Positions 1 through 13,100 of a DNA stretch of 64,000 nt are shown one piece after another (the stretch's first letter is position 1; every line of letters starts with the position of its first letter). Source of the DNA: Leuctra nigra (lineage: Eukaryota; Arthropoda; Insecta; Plecoptera; Leuctridae); contig OW203766.1 of NCBI GenBank assembly GCA_934045905.1, forward strand, positions 17,540,309-17,604,308, in the 5' to 3' direction. Made by a program: the position numbers and the translations under genes. The notes under the pieces were generated by a model that made no database searches, was not told where the DNA came from, and saw only the letters and a list, made by a program, of their open reading frames with translations.

Positions 1-339
1 TGTGTCTACATCAATTAGTGTCAAATTAAATGTAAAGCTATGAATTCGAATTTGAAAGATTTATTTTGCACCATTGGAAGTCAGCTGACTCAATCTTTAA
101 AATTCAAAATGTCTTCCTAAATATTTCGATGAGTTGGTTAAGGTTTTTATTTACTATAATAAACGGTTCCATGTTCCACTCATCATCATCCACTGGAAGT
201 TTTCCGTGAAACCCACAATCTATCTCATCATGGCCCATGGGATGGGTTTGTCTGTCAGGAAAAAATAAAAGTTTTGCGTTATTTATAATTACAAAATGCA
301 CCTTAAAATGTTTCAAAATTATTTCAAAGTGTAAAAAAA
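1..339. other. Left-edge non-coding DNA
   Basis: AT-rich sequence in which I see no exon. It probably lies in an intron or the 5' flank of the carboxylesterase, whose first exons would be outside the window. The last 40 bases lead into a tandem repeat. Confidence 0.5.
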
Positions 340-706
340 CGCTCCGAGGGGCAGAATGGCCCCCCCCCCCCCCCCCCCCACAGATATTCTGCCGGTGCCC
401 ATGTATCTGATGTTCACTGTTATATTGACAGTTATAATTGAAAATTTTCCTAAAAAAAACCGCTCCGAGGGGCAGAGTGGGGGGCGCCCCCCCCCCCCCC
501 CCCCACATATTCTGCCGGCGCCCATGTATCTGATGTTTCACTGTTATATTGACAGTTATAATTGAAAATTTTCCTAAAAAAACCGCTCCGAGGGGCAGAG
601 TGGGGGGTGCCCCCCCCCCCCCCCCCCAGATATTCTGCCGGCGCCCATGTATCTGATGTTTCACTGTTATATTGACAGTTATAATTGAAAATTTTCCTAA
701 AAAAAA
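340..706. repeat. Three tandem ~122-bp units with poly(C) tracts
   Basis: Three units start at about 340, 461 and 584. Each has the order CGCTCCGAGGGGCAG, a run of 16-20 C, a CAGATATTCTGCCGGCGCCC-like block, and an AT-rich tail ending in TTTTCCTAAAAAAA. The third unit runs straight into the splice acceptor of the duplicated esterase exon at 719. A diverged relative of the unit boundary is seen near 38515-38610. Open frames across the units are proline/glycine artefacts of the C runs. Confidence 0.85.
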
Positions 707-718
707 TGTCTCCTACAG

Positions 719-1014
719 GCGCCACAACCGCTGTCACTAGGCGCCGGGGAGATCAACGCCACCCAGGATGCGCCGATGTGCACGCAGAAGAACTATCTCC
801 TCACAACGCCCTCACTGTCTGGCCAGGAGGACTGTCTCTACCACTAATATCACTTGTCTCCTACAGGCGCCACAGCCGCTGTCACTAGGTGCCGGGGAGA
901 TCAACGCCACGCAGGACGCGCCGATGTGCACGCAGAAGAACTATCTCCTCACAACGCCCTCACTGTCTGGCCAGGTGGACTGTCTCTACCTCTAATATCA
1001 CTTGTCTCCTACAG
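719..1014 (+). repeat. Two extra 5' copies of an esterase exon (148-bp tandem)
   Basis: Copies start at 719 and 867 and the complete exon at 1015, so the period is 148 bp. Each is preceded by the same acceptor, CTCCTACAG. The two upstream copies match the exon closely but stop after the codons for DCLY, run into TAA, and continue into the next acceptor. They lack the last 7 codons and the GTGAGG donor. They therefore duplicate the acceptor side and exon body without a usable 3' end. Copy 2 has Glu to Val in GQEDC. Splicing into either copy would truncate the protein. Confidence 0.85.
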
Positions 1015-1158
1015 GCGCCACAGCCGCTGTCACTAGGCGCCGGAGAGATCAACGCCACCCAGGATGCGCCGATGTGCACGCAGAAGAACTATCTCCTCAC
1101 AACGCCCTCACTGTCTGGCCAGGAGGACTGTCTCTACCTCAATGTCTACACGCCTCAG
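1015..1158 (+). CDS. Carboxylesterase exon (first seen, complete copy)
   Basis: Third and only complete copy of the 148-bp tandem. Acceptor CTCCTACAG ends at 1014; donor CAG/GTGAGG follows 1158; 48 codons, phase 0 at both ends. It encodes the conserved family segment SGQEDCLYLNVYTPQ before the oxyanion-hole exon. Confidence 0.9.
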
Positions 1159-4100
1159 GTGAGGGTGACACTCATGTCATCATCAATATTAGCGCTTCCG
1201 ATACCTTTTATTCTCCTAGGAACAAACTTTATCTTGTATTATTGAGCTAGAATATAAACTTAGGTTTATCTTCCATATTTTGCACCTAGTATACTTTGCC
1301 ATCCCATGAGGGAACGGAAAGGGCATGGAATACACACAAAAAGGCTCAATTTCTTGGAATACTTTGTTTGTCAAGAATATCAACATTGAGGATAGACATT
1401 ACAATGTCAAGAATTATATCCTATTTGTGTGTATTCTCACTTTTACTTTTTTATAATATGTATTTTATTACATTTCCCTCATAGAATGTATACTATTTCG
1501 GAAGAGTGTATTTATGATTAATTGATTTCATATGTTGGCAAATGTGTGATTATCGTGAACACTGAAGAGAGCGTGAATGTTGTCGTCACAGGTGGGCGTC
1601 AAGGCGAACCTGCCCGTCATGGTCTACATCCACGGCGGCGGCTGGTTCACGGGCACCGGCGCCAGCTACATCAACGGCGCCGACTACTTGATGGACAAGA
1701 ACGTCGTCCTCGTCACCTTCAACTACCGTCTCGGCGCCCTCGGCTTCCTGAGCACCGGCGACGACGCCGCCCCCGGCAACTACGGGTTCAAGGATCAAGT
1801 CGCCGTCCTCACGTGGGTGCGCGATCACATTAGGACGTTCGGAGGCGATCCCGATGTGGTGACGATCTTCGGGCAGAGCGCGGGAGCCGTCAGCGTCCAC
1901 TACCACATGCTCTCCCCGTTGTCCAGAGGTAGGTCACAAGGAGGATGATGAGAGGGTAGAAATATTCTCAACGAAGCCGGGCTCCACTAGTGAGATAATA
2001 GAAAGGAGGAGAGGAAACCCGGTACCGGCATGTAGCCTACTCCTAAAGAAATATACCAAGGGGGCCAACGGTTTTAAGTCCCATCCGAAGGACGGTGTAA
2101 CATTCACAGCACGAGCCTCCACAACCCGCGCCGTCGAGAGACTGATAACAGGTGGAGAGAGGTCGTCACACTTACCCCCAAAACACCCCAGTCTCTCTGA
2201 CACAAAGGCGAAAGCAAGACAGAACTGTCACCCTTTCAACTACCCTCTCGATATAAGACGTTGCAGTCCTCCAAGTATAGGTATTCTCTTTGTATTACAG
2301 GACTGTTCCACCGAGCTATAAGTGAGAGTGGGACGGCGATGTCGCTCTGGGCGCGGCCGGGCGTGGGGTCGGCAACGGCAAGGCGGCAGGGGGAGTTCGT
2401 GGGATGTCGTCAAGAGGACTCCGTCGAGCTCGTCGCATGTCTACGTCAAGTCGACGCGCTCAATCTTACCGACAGCGGCGATAACTTCCACGTACGTTCC
2501 ACACAAATTACAGTCTAAATTCCATACAAATTCATATACAATTATCCATACAGTAGCCGCCTCCTTGTTGTAGTTCTGGTCAATCGACCCCCTGGTGACG
2601 TACGGCCCCGTGCTGGAACGAGAGGGTGCCGACGCGTTCCTCACCGACTACCCGATGTCGCTGATCAACGCAGGACAGTTCGCCCGGGTGCCGTGGCTGA
2701 TGGGCAGCGTTGCGCAGGAGGGCATCATCAGAGCTCTACGTGAGTACACGTACATACACGTTACACGTGTATCGTTGCGCAGGAGGGCATCACCAGAGCT
2801 CTGCGTGAGTACACGTACATATACGTTACACGTGTATCGTTGCGCAGGAGGGCATCATCAGAGCTCTACGTGAGTACACGTACATACTCGTTACACGTGT
2901 ATCGTTGCGCAGGAGGGCATCATCAGAGCTCTACGTGAGTACACGTACAAAGACGTTACACGTGTATCGTTGCGCAGGAGGGCATCATCAGAGCTCTGCG
3001 TGAGTACACGTACATATACGTTACACGTGTATCGTTGCGCAGGAGGGCATCATCAGAGCTCTGCGTGAGTACACGTACAAAGACGTTACACGTGTATCGT
3101 TGCGCAGGAGGGCATCATCAGAGCTCTGCGTGAGTACACGTACATATACGTTACACGTGTATCGTTGCGCAGGAGGGCATCATCAGAGCTCTACGTGAGT
3201 ACACGTACATACACGTTACACGTGTATCGTTGCGCAGGAGGGCATCATCAGAGCTCTACGTGAGTACACGTACAAACACGTTACACGTGTATCGTTGCGC
3301 AGGAGGGCATCATCAGAGCTCTACGTGAGTACACGTACAAAGACGTTACACGTGTATCGTTGCGCAGGAGGGCATCATCAGAGCTCTGCGTGAGTACACG
3401 TACATATACGTTACACGTGTATCGTTGCGCAGGAGGGCATCATCAGAGCTCTGCGTGAGTACACGTACATACACGTTACACGTGTATCGTTGCGCAGGAG
3501 GGCATCATCAGAGCTCTACGTGAGTACACGTACATACTCGTTACACGTGTATCGTTGCGCAGGAGGGCATCATCAGAGCTCTACGTGAGTACACGTACAA
3601 ACACGTTACACGTGTATCGTTGCGCAGGAGGGCATCATCAGAGCTCTACGTGAGTACACGTACATATACGTTACACGTGTATCGTTGCGCAGGAGGGCAT
3701 CATCAGAGCTCTACGTGAGTACACGTACATACTCGTTACACGTGTATCGTTGCGCAGGAGGGCATCACCAGAGCTCTGCGTGAGTACACGTACATATACG
3801 TTACACGTGTATCGTTGCGCAGGAGGGCATCATCAGAGCTCTGCGTGAGTACACGTACATATACGTTACACGTGTATCGTTGCGTAGGAGGGCATCATCA
3901 GAGCTCTGCGTGAGTACACGTACATATACGTTACACGTGTACGTTGCGCAGGAGGGCATCATCAGAGCTCTGCGTGAGTACACGTACATACACGTTACAC
4001 GTGTATCGTTGCGCAGGAGGGCATCATCAGAGCTCTACGTGAGTACACGTACATACACGTTACACGTGTATCGTTGCGCAGGAGGGCATCATCAGAGCTC

Positions 4101-7100
4101 TACGTGAGTACACGTACATAGACGTTACACGTGTATCGTTGCGCAGGAGGGCATCATCAGAGCTCTACGTGAGTACACGTACATACACGTTACACGTGTA
4201 TCGTTGCGCAGGGGGGCATCATCAGAGCTCTACGTGAGTACACGTACATACACGTTACACGTGTATCGTTGCGCAGGAGGGCACCATCAGAGCTCTACGT
4301 GAGTACACGTACAAACACGTTACACGTGTATCGTTGCGCAGGGGGGCATCATCAGAGCTCTGCGTGAGTACACGTACATACACGTTACACGTGTATCGTT
4401 GCGCAGGAGGGCATCATCAGAGCTCTACGTGAGTACACGTACATACACGTTACACGTGTATCATTGCGCAGGAGGGCATCATCAGAGCTCTACGTGAGTA
4501 CACGTACATACACGTTACACGTGTATCGTTGTATACGTGTACACGTACACGTTACATTTACATACACTGTCACAATATGACGGGATGACAAGGAAGCTTT
4601 TGTTGTGACAATAGATCATGAAATTTCAAGTATTGCAAAATCCCAGCAGAAAATCACAGCTAAATCACAGCTAAATTTTGCAAACGTAATAAGTTCGTAC
4701 CATGAAATTTACAGTATTTTTTATGTTTAGGTACTGTGTAAATTATAGAAAGATGGTAAAAAATTTAAAAGTCTCTGGTTTTGGCTAAAACTTTGGTTTG
4801 TGAGTGGAACCAACGAGTAAAAAAACACGTCAAGAAAATTGTACAGAGTTTTTGGGAGTGTCCGTTATTCGTTTAAAATTTAAGAAACAGGCTGCAATTT
4901 TTCATAATTCATGATAATTTTCGTCATAACTACTCGCAGGTGTGGTATATACGTCACTGTAGTAACGTCATTTACAAGTTAACCACTTAAATACTTGTAA
5001 AACATTGACGTTACAGATTTTAATTACGTTTACCAACTACATATTATTAGGTCGCTTTGCATGCATAAAATTATATCTTCTATTATATCTATAGCTTCGT
5101 TGGAATGTGCAAGTGTTCAGAATATAACTAGGAAAACGGCCAGTGTATCGCGTTGATGAGCGAGCACCGAGAGCGCAAAATCTCGAACCGGAATTCTGTA
5201 ACTCATAGAAAACATTACATCCATACTGAATTGAAATATGATCCATTCAATCAACATACAATCATTGAAATTGAGAATGCAGCCATCTATAAATCTGGGT
5301 GCATAAAGCAAATCAAATCAAGTTGCAGTTCCCAATAGATCTTCGCTCTTGTTGGCTACTACATACTTGTAGTGCCTGAATTTTCAGATACCATACACAT
5401 AATGTTTGTACATAACTCTGTCATGACATTTGGAAATTATAAAAATTGTAAAACATTGACACAAATTTAGACTATAGGAGTCAAGAGTTAGGAAGTAACA
5501 TCAGCCAGTCTGCTGATTAGTGGATTTCCATGGTCTCCGAGTGCTGCGTAGAACGACTCTCTCTGATTTTCCATGACTTCGTGGAGATAGGCAAATCCTA
5601 TATCTTGGTGTATGCTCTTCGTCCGGGTGAACATCGGAGTGCGCAGGGCGATCTTGAGGGCCCTGTTCTGCACCCTCTGCAGCATTGTTCTCGCTCCCGC
5701 TGAAGTCCTCTCGTACCACACTGGTGAGGCGTACGTCAGTGTGGGCACGATGACGCTCTGGATAAGAAGCAGCTTGCTGGTGAGCGGCATGGATTTGCTT
5801 TTGAGCAGTGGGAACAGCGCCGCCGTCTTCCCGTTGGCCTTGCTGGCAATCTTCTCAGCGTGGGCCTTCCAGGAGAGCTTGGCATCCAGGGTGACACCCA
5901 GGTAAACATTGCTGGGAGACCAGGAGACATCTGTACCAGTGATGTTTATGGTAGGGGGTTGAAATTTCCGTCGCTTGGTGAAGAGTGTTGCCTCTGTCTT
6001 AGATGAATTTAGGGCTATACGGTTCTCTGTATACCAGTGGCTGAGTACGTCTAATGCTTTTTGCAGAGGCGGGCCAAGTTGATTAGATGCCATAGATTGG
6101 CAGATGACTGCGGCATCGTCAGCATAGAAAGCTACTTCGGTGTCCGGAATGTTAGTTGGGATGTCATTGGTGAAGATGTTGAAGAGGATGGGGCTAATGA
6201 TAGATCCCTGAGGAACTCCAGCCAGAATAGGCCTCGCTGAAGGACAGGCACCGTTGATGTGTACGGTGAAGGATCTTTGATTTAAATAGGAGTGGATGAT
6301 ATTGATTAAGTAGTTGGGGAATTGATATTTAATTAGTTTTTGTAGTAGGCCTTCATGCCAAACTATATCAAATGCTTTAGCAACGTCCAGGAAAACTATA
6401 CCAGTTCCTTTCAGCTTTTTAAATCCATCGTTTATCTTGTCAACCACACGTAGAAGCTGATGTGTTGTTGAATGCTTCTGTCGAAAGCCAAACTGCTCAT
6501 TGATCAGCAGCTTTGTAGCGTTTGCGTGGCCTCTAATTCGAGCATGAAGGACCTTTTCAAAAAGCTTCGATAGTGATGAGAGGAGACTAATCGGCCGGTA
6601 ATTTGCAGGGTCACGAAGATTCTTTCCCGCTTTCGGGAACACAATGACTTTGGCTACTTTCCATTGGGTGGGGAAGTGTTGAAGACGGAGACTGGCATTA
6701 AATATTTCAAGGATACGTTCACCGGCAGGTATAGGAAGTTCTTTAAGAATCGTGTTTGTGATCTCGTCAATACCAGGTGCCTTGCCATTTGCAAGTTCAT
6801 TTAGATATATAATTACTTCGTCCATAGAGCAGAGAACGACTTCATCATCTTCAGCCTGCGCCTTGTGTATAGCAAGATGGGTTCTTACTTCAGCCTCGAT
6901 ATGTGCTGATGAATTAGTCGGCGGGTTTGGGGAAAACTGATTTTGAAGCGAATCTGCTAGAACTTCTGCCTTATCATGTGGGCTGCATGCAAGGTGTGTA
7001 CTACCTTGAATGGGTGGATTTGGTTGTTTGCTTCTTGTCAGTCGTTTTGCCATGGACCAGAGTGGACGACTCCCTGGTTCTAGTGTGGCTACAGCATCTT

Positions 7101-10100
7101 CCCACCTCTCTCTCCTGTGGCGACGAATTAATTCCTTTACAGATCTGTCTAAGAGCTTATATTCTTCATGTAAATCAGGTGTTCTGAGCGCCTGCCATCT
7201 CCTACGTGCACGGTTTCGAGTGGCTATTGACAGTTTAATTCCACGTGGAAGATCAAATATTGTGCACCTTTTTGTATTACAAATGGGAACACTGATCGCT
7301 CTTGCTTTCATAATATTTTCCGTTAATTTATTTACTGCTAAATCTATATCCTGATGCGAATCAAGTGGTCCACTCTCCAACTTATTTGATAAATGCTCTC
7401 TGAACTTTTCCCAGTCTGCTTTTCTGTAATTGAATCGAATGATGGGATCAACGGTCTCGTATGAGTCCCCTACGCTCAAAAGTACAGGATTATGATCTGA
7501 AGACAATTCTAAAAGTGTTTCTAATTCAATGGAATGTCGCAGATTTTTCACCACCGCAATGTCAAGAACATCAGCTCTTCCTGTAGGGATATGAAGATGT
7601 GTCGCTTCTTGCGGTCCAGTCACAGTAAAGTCACTTATACGGGAGAGTGAAAGGAGAGTGCGGCCATTGGCGTTGACAACTCGCGAGTTCCAGGCTGTAT
7701 GCTTAGCATTAAGGTCGCCACCGAGAATAGTCGGGTAATTCGAGTCCATTAATGCTTCTATATCTGCTGTGAGAAGCTTAGTTCGCGGAGGACAATACGT
7801 GGCTATAAGCCGGAGTGGACCCAGTTTAGTAAAAAGCAGGATAGCGGTAGCCTCTATTGATTTCGTTTCAGGTAAAACAATCTCGTAGTGACTTACTCGA
7901 TTGTCAATGATGATTGCAGTCCCTCCTGCTCTCCTGTCTCCTGGACGATCAGTTCTATACACTGAGTGATTGGCAAGCTTAAGCTTGTCCTTAGGGTTAA
8001 GATGGGTCTCACAGACAAGGGCAGCCATTAAATTTCGTGATTCCATCAATAGAAGTAATTCGTCTTTACGAGAACTTATGCTATTAGCATTCCAAATGAT
8101 TAGATTAATTGAATTAATCGCTGGCATTGCGATTTTGTACAGACAAAAGAAGAGTTGGCACAAAACTTGCCAGAGACGTAACGATGGGGTGAATGTTCAT
8201 ATTAACTATAAAAATTGCAATGCCGTTTATAAGGGCTATCCAATCAATAGTTGATTGTTGAGGTACTACCGGTTGTACGAGTTCAGGAAGAGCATTGGGT
8301 GGCCTCTCTGCTTCTTCTAAGGCAGTGGTGTTTGAGGACGAGGGTTGCTCTGGATTTATCTGAGTGTTCAAAACAGAAGCAAAAGTCCATGGTTGCGCCA
8401 ATGAGACTCGTGGCACGGGCGTGGGTTGCGTCTGAGTATTCCCTCGGTTATCATGCTGTGGAGAAGAGCCATCTTGCTGCTGTGGACGTCGGGCTCGAGT
8501 AGCATGACGAGTTGCTGCCTTGATGACATCACATCCTCGGTAGCAAGCGGCATGCTGCTGATTGCAGTTACAGCACTTTGCTGTTTCTGGTGACTCCTTA
8601 CACTCCTTAACCTGATGCACACCTCCACATCGAACACATCGTGGCTGGCGATGACAAAATTTGGCCGTATGACCCACTCTTTGACAATTAAAACATTGTA
8701 TGACATTAATCTTCTTGCTCCGTGGGGCCTCGGTGAAGACCACGCAGTAGAGGAGTCTCTTGATTTGGCTGAGGTCCACTGGAGCCTGACCACTCGTACT
8801 TACTAGCGTACATTCAAAAAGGGGCAAAAGACGTGTACTGTCTCCAGGCATCTTCATCTGCCGCACAGAGCGGACATTGAAGCCTTGCTGCTTCAGCTCC
8901 TCTTGAATGTCTTCTGTTTCAGCAGATTGTGGCAGACCTCTCAGAACAAAACGCTGTGATCTAGTGCGCTCAGTTGGAAACGTGTAGTACTCTATTCCCT
9001 CAGTCGAGTCTAGGGCGGAGGTAATTAGTTTGTACGAGGTAATATCTCTAATGATTACTCGAGAAACTTCGAGACCAGGTTTGATTATGAATGCCCCTTG
9101 TTCTGGACATACAGCGGAGAGCAACTCAACTAATGCCTTATGAGATTTCATATTTTGAATCACTATTGGTGGGATTTTATACTTCTTATCTGGCAAAGTC
9201 TCCGCCGTCATCGGGGTCGTGTCCATATCATTTGCACTTGCAAGCGGCTCAAATGAGTTCTGCGTACGCACAAGGTTGATCACTCTCTTGGATGATGGGC
9301 CTGAAGCATCTGACCCAGATGATCGTGTGCTGGGACGATCGTTACAATTACGACGCCTTTTATTTCCTGTCACCATCGTGAAACCATCGGGAACTATGTT
9401 CAAAGACATCTCATTGGTTGCAGACTCAACTTGCATTAGCTCCGTGTCCGATTCATCACTAGACGAAAAATCATTTATAGAAGCTCCTATGGGTTGACTA
9501 GAAATGTTTATGACATTGTCTACAGCTGAAGGGGCATCTAGCCGGTTTACTTCATCACTCCAAACTTTATATATTCCACTCATTGCTCACATTACTTCAA
9601 GTCCAAATGAGCTACAAGCGTCTCTTGGTAGGTTTCGTAGACCTAGTATATAAAACTATTTTCTAATACTTTAAACAGATTCTGACGCGGAAAAATGGTT
9701 TGAATGGCTCCCAAAATATCTAATATCACCATTTAACACAACAAACATGCAAAACTAGCGATTAATCCACAAATATAAGCGAAAATACTGAGAATAATTC
9801 ACAGAACTAACTTTCATTTATGAAGAAACAAATGAAGTCGTTCCCAATAGACCATTTTAAATATTATCTCTGTGGCTCTGCTTTCTAAGAAAAATCATAT
9901 GCAGTTTGATTTCCAGACGCCTTAGTCCCTGTTTCAACAATAGGTAAAACAGGGACTAAGGTGTCTGGAAATAATACTGCATATGATTTTTCTTAAAAAG
10001 CAGAGCCACCGAGATAATATTTAAAATGGTCTATTAGATACAGTCAAATTCTGACAGCTATTTCAAAAAATTAAAAATGTCAAGCAGTGCATACGTTCTT

Positions 10101-13100
10101 GACCAATTGGACTGAAAATTTATAAAATAATACTGAGTAAATTGTAGTCTTAACGACCATTTAAAATTTAAACTTGATCTGACTATTTTAATTGTTCAGA
10201 CAATCACGAGAAATGTATTGTTTATTTTAATTTTAACAAATGCACGATTAAAAAAACAGGCAGCAAGCAACAGAGTTGGCATGTGGTTCAAACTTTCTGA
10301 TCGACGGCGACTGTGCAACCATATCCCCAGTAAAATACAAAACAAATACCCCAGAAGAGTTAAAAGGAGCCACTCGCTCAATCAAGTAATATGACCATCT
10401 TCTACAGCTATCGTGTCCGACGCCACCCTCCTGGCCAGCCTGAACGCTCAGTGGACGTCGTTGGGGCCGCGCCTCCTCGAGATCGACGTCAGCTTCCCTG
10501 CGGACCTCGTCGACGAAGTGTGGGCGAACGTCACGCGGTTTTACCTCAACGACAAACTGCCGCTGTTGTCGAGTGAAGCTCTGGGATTCATAGATGTAAG
10601 TTCGTCAATTGTTGTAAACCAAGGTTTGAAGAGGATGGTTATTGCTGTAGTTAAGTCAAGGAATGCCATTGGTTGTTGGCTTTTAGCACTAAACAACTTG
10701 TTGCCATGGCAAGAGAAAATCATCTGTTTAAATTTATCAGAGCTTTGAAGAACTGGCCATAAAATTTAAAAAAAATTACATTATTTACATTATCTACAAC
10801 CTTATCGTTTGTTGTTAACCATAGTCACTGATTTTGAAGCCAAATCTATTTCTTTCGGGGGATCGTTTGAAACCAAAATCCGTTATCCATCATTCAAAAT
10901 TTTAAATAAATTAATTTATAGATGGTTGCGAGAAAATAGCATCTCCATGTCAGCAAAATTTAATACATTATTTCTCATTCTAAAGCCCCATTTACACGGT
11001 GCAATTTCTTGAACAACTTCTGTGCCACCGTTTATCTGCTCGTGCGCAGTATCACTTTTGAGATGATAAATAGAATCTGCACATGTGCAGAACTTTTGTG
11101 ACACAGAAGTTGTACAAGAAATTGCACCGTGTAAATGGGGCTTAAGAACTAAAAAGTATCAAAGTTGATGCAATCCAACCCAAAAAGTTCTGAAATAAGT
11201 ATTTTATTTTAGTTTCGTGAACTTCGATTTCCTGTTGTGTGAATGAATTCGAAGATGCGATGTGTAATTATCACGTTTGTGTTGCTCCAGCTGTAACCGG
11301 ACGGCTCGTTCGTGCGCGGCATCCACACATCTGCGCTGCTGCATGTGTAATGTTCCCGTTTGTGTTCCTCCAGCTGTACTCGGACCGCTCGTTCGTGCGC
11401 GGCATCCACACATCTGCGCTGCTGCATGTGTAATGTTACGTTTGTGTTCCTCCAGCTGTACCACATCTGCGCTGCTGCACGTGTAATGTTCACGTTTGTT
11501 TTCCTGCAGCTGTACCACATCTGCGCTACTGCACGTGTAATGTTACGTTTGTGTTCCTCCAGCTGTACTCGGACCGCTCGTTCGTGCGCGGCATCCACAC
11601 ATCTGCGCTGCTGCATGTGTAATGTTCACGTTTGTGTTGCTCCAGCTGTAACCGGACGGCTCGTTCGTGCGCGGCATCCACACATCTGCGCTGCTGCATG
11701 TGTAATGTTACGTTTGTGTTCCTCCAGCTGTACCACATCTGCGCTGCTGCATGTGTAATGTTACGTTTGTGTTCCTCCAGCTGTACTCGGACCACTCGTT
11801 CGTGCGCGGCATCCATACATCTGCGCTGCTGCATGTGTAATGTTACGTTTGTGTTCCTCCAGCTGTACCACATCTGCGCTGCTGCATGTGTAATGTTACG
11901 TTTGTGTTCCTCCAGCTGTACCAAATCTGCGCTGCTGCACGTGTAATGTTCACGTTTGTTTTCCTGCAGCTGTACCACATCTGCGCTACTGCACGTGTAA
12001 TGTTACGTTTGTGTTCCTCCAGCTGTACTCGGACCGCTCGTTCGTGCGCGGCATCCACACATCTGCGCTGCTGCATGTGTAATGTTCACGTTTGTGTTGC
12101 TCCAGCTGTAACCGGACGGCTCGTTCGTGCGCGGCATCCACACATCTGCGCTGCTGCATGTGTAATGTTACGTTTGTGTTCCTCCAGCTGTAACCGGACG
12201 GCTCGTTCGTGCGCGGCATCCACACATCTGCGCTGCTGCATGTGTAATGTTCACGTTTGTGTTGCTCCAGCTGTAACCGGACGGCTCGTTCGTGCGCGGC
12301 ATCCATACATCTGCGCTGCTGCATGTGTAATGTTACGTTTGTGTTCCTCCAGCTGTACCACATCTGCGCTGCTGCATGTGTAATGTTACGTTTGTGTTGC
12401 TCCAGCTGTACTCGGACCGCTCGTTCGTGCGCGGCATCCACACATCTGCGCTGCTGCATGTGTAATGTTCACGTTTGTGTTCCTCCAGCTGTACCACATC
12501 TGCGCTACTGCACGTGTAATGTTACGTTTGTGTTGCTCCAGCTGTAACCGGACGGCTCGTTCGTGCGCGGCATCCACACATCTGCGCTGCTGCACGTGTA
12601 ATGTTACGTTTGTGTTCCTGCAGCTGTACCACATCTGCGCTGCTGCATGTGTAATGTTACGTTTGTGTTCCTCCAGCTGTACTCGGACCGCTCGTTCGTG
12701 CGCGGCATCCACACATCTGCGCTGCTGCACGCACGTCAAGGTCACAGCAACGTCTTCATGTACAACTTCCAATACCCGGGGCTGTACAGCTACGCAGCCC
12801 TCTTTGCGCAGAACCCCACGAAATACGGTCAGTTTGTGTCTTGGTACATCCAGAGAAACATTTCCCTCCGACCTTGTAGTGGTTCTCTTATGGGAAACGC
12901 TTTGAAAATACGGACGAACTTATTGAAGTCCTAATTCATTGACGTCTCGATACGACCGACTAGCATCTATAAAAAGTTATAGGAGAGTGATTTCATTTCT
13001 AGTGGTCTGTGTTAGCTAGCTGTATTATGGTACTAACGGCATTGCCCAGCTGATGCGACGCCCCTGAGCGTTAGGCATCTATTGATACACCGGCGAGATG

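Larger units (their letters stand above)
5460..9640 (-). mobile_element. Jockey-clade-like non-LTR retrotransposon (LINE), intact ORFs
   Basis: A two-ORF LINE in esterase intron 4, antisense to the host gene. ORF1 has three zinc knuckles; ORF2 has an endonuclease then a reverse transcriptase and no RNase H domain, the layout of the Jockey clade. Both frames are open with no stop or frameshift, suggesting a young copy. The exact ends were not found, so the limits are approximate and UTRs could extend to about 5040 and 9840. Confidence 0.9.

Noticed and set aside
104..737. 186-, 95- and 69-codon ORFs with Gly/Pro runs
   Set aside because: Frames run through the C/G homopolymers of the tandem repeat; no domain or splice support.
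2708..4530. CRISPR-like regularly spaced repeats
   Set aside because: The whole 65-bp unit is repeated with no unique spacers, and the host is eukaryotic; it is a minisatellite derived from an exon edge.
8368..9497. ORFs overlapping LINE ORF1 on either strand (141, 92, 83 codons)
   Set aside because: Shadows of ORF1, which has domain support.
11261..12905. Long Cys/Arg-rich ORFs of 100-165 codons on both strands
   Set aside because: They are read-through of the acceptor array; both strands stay open because the repeat periods keep frame. The real coding exon starts only at 12677.
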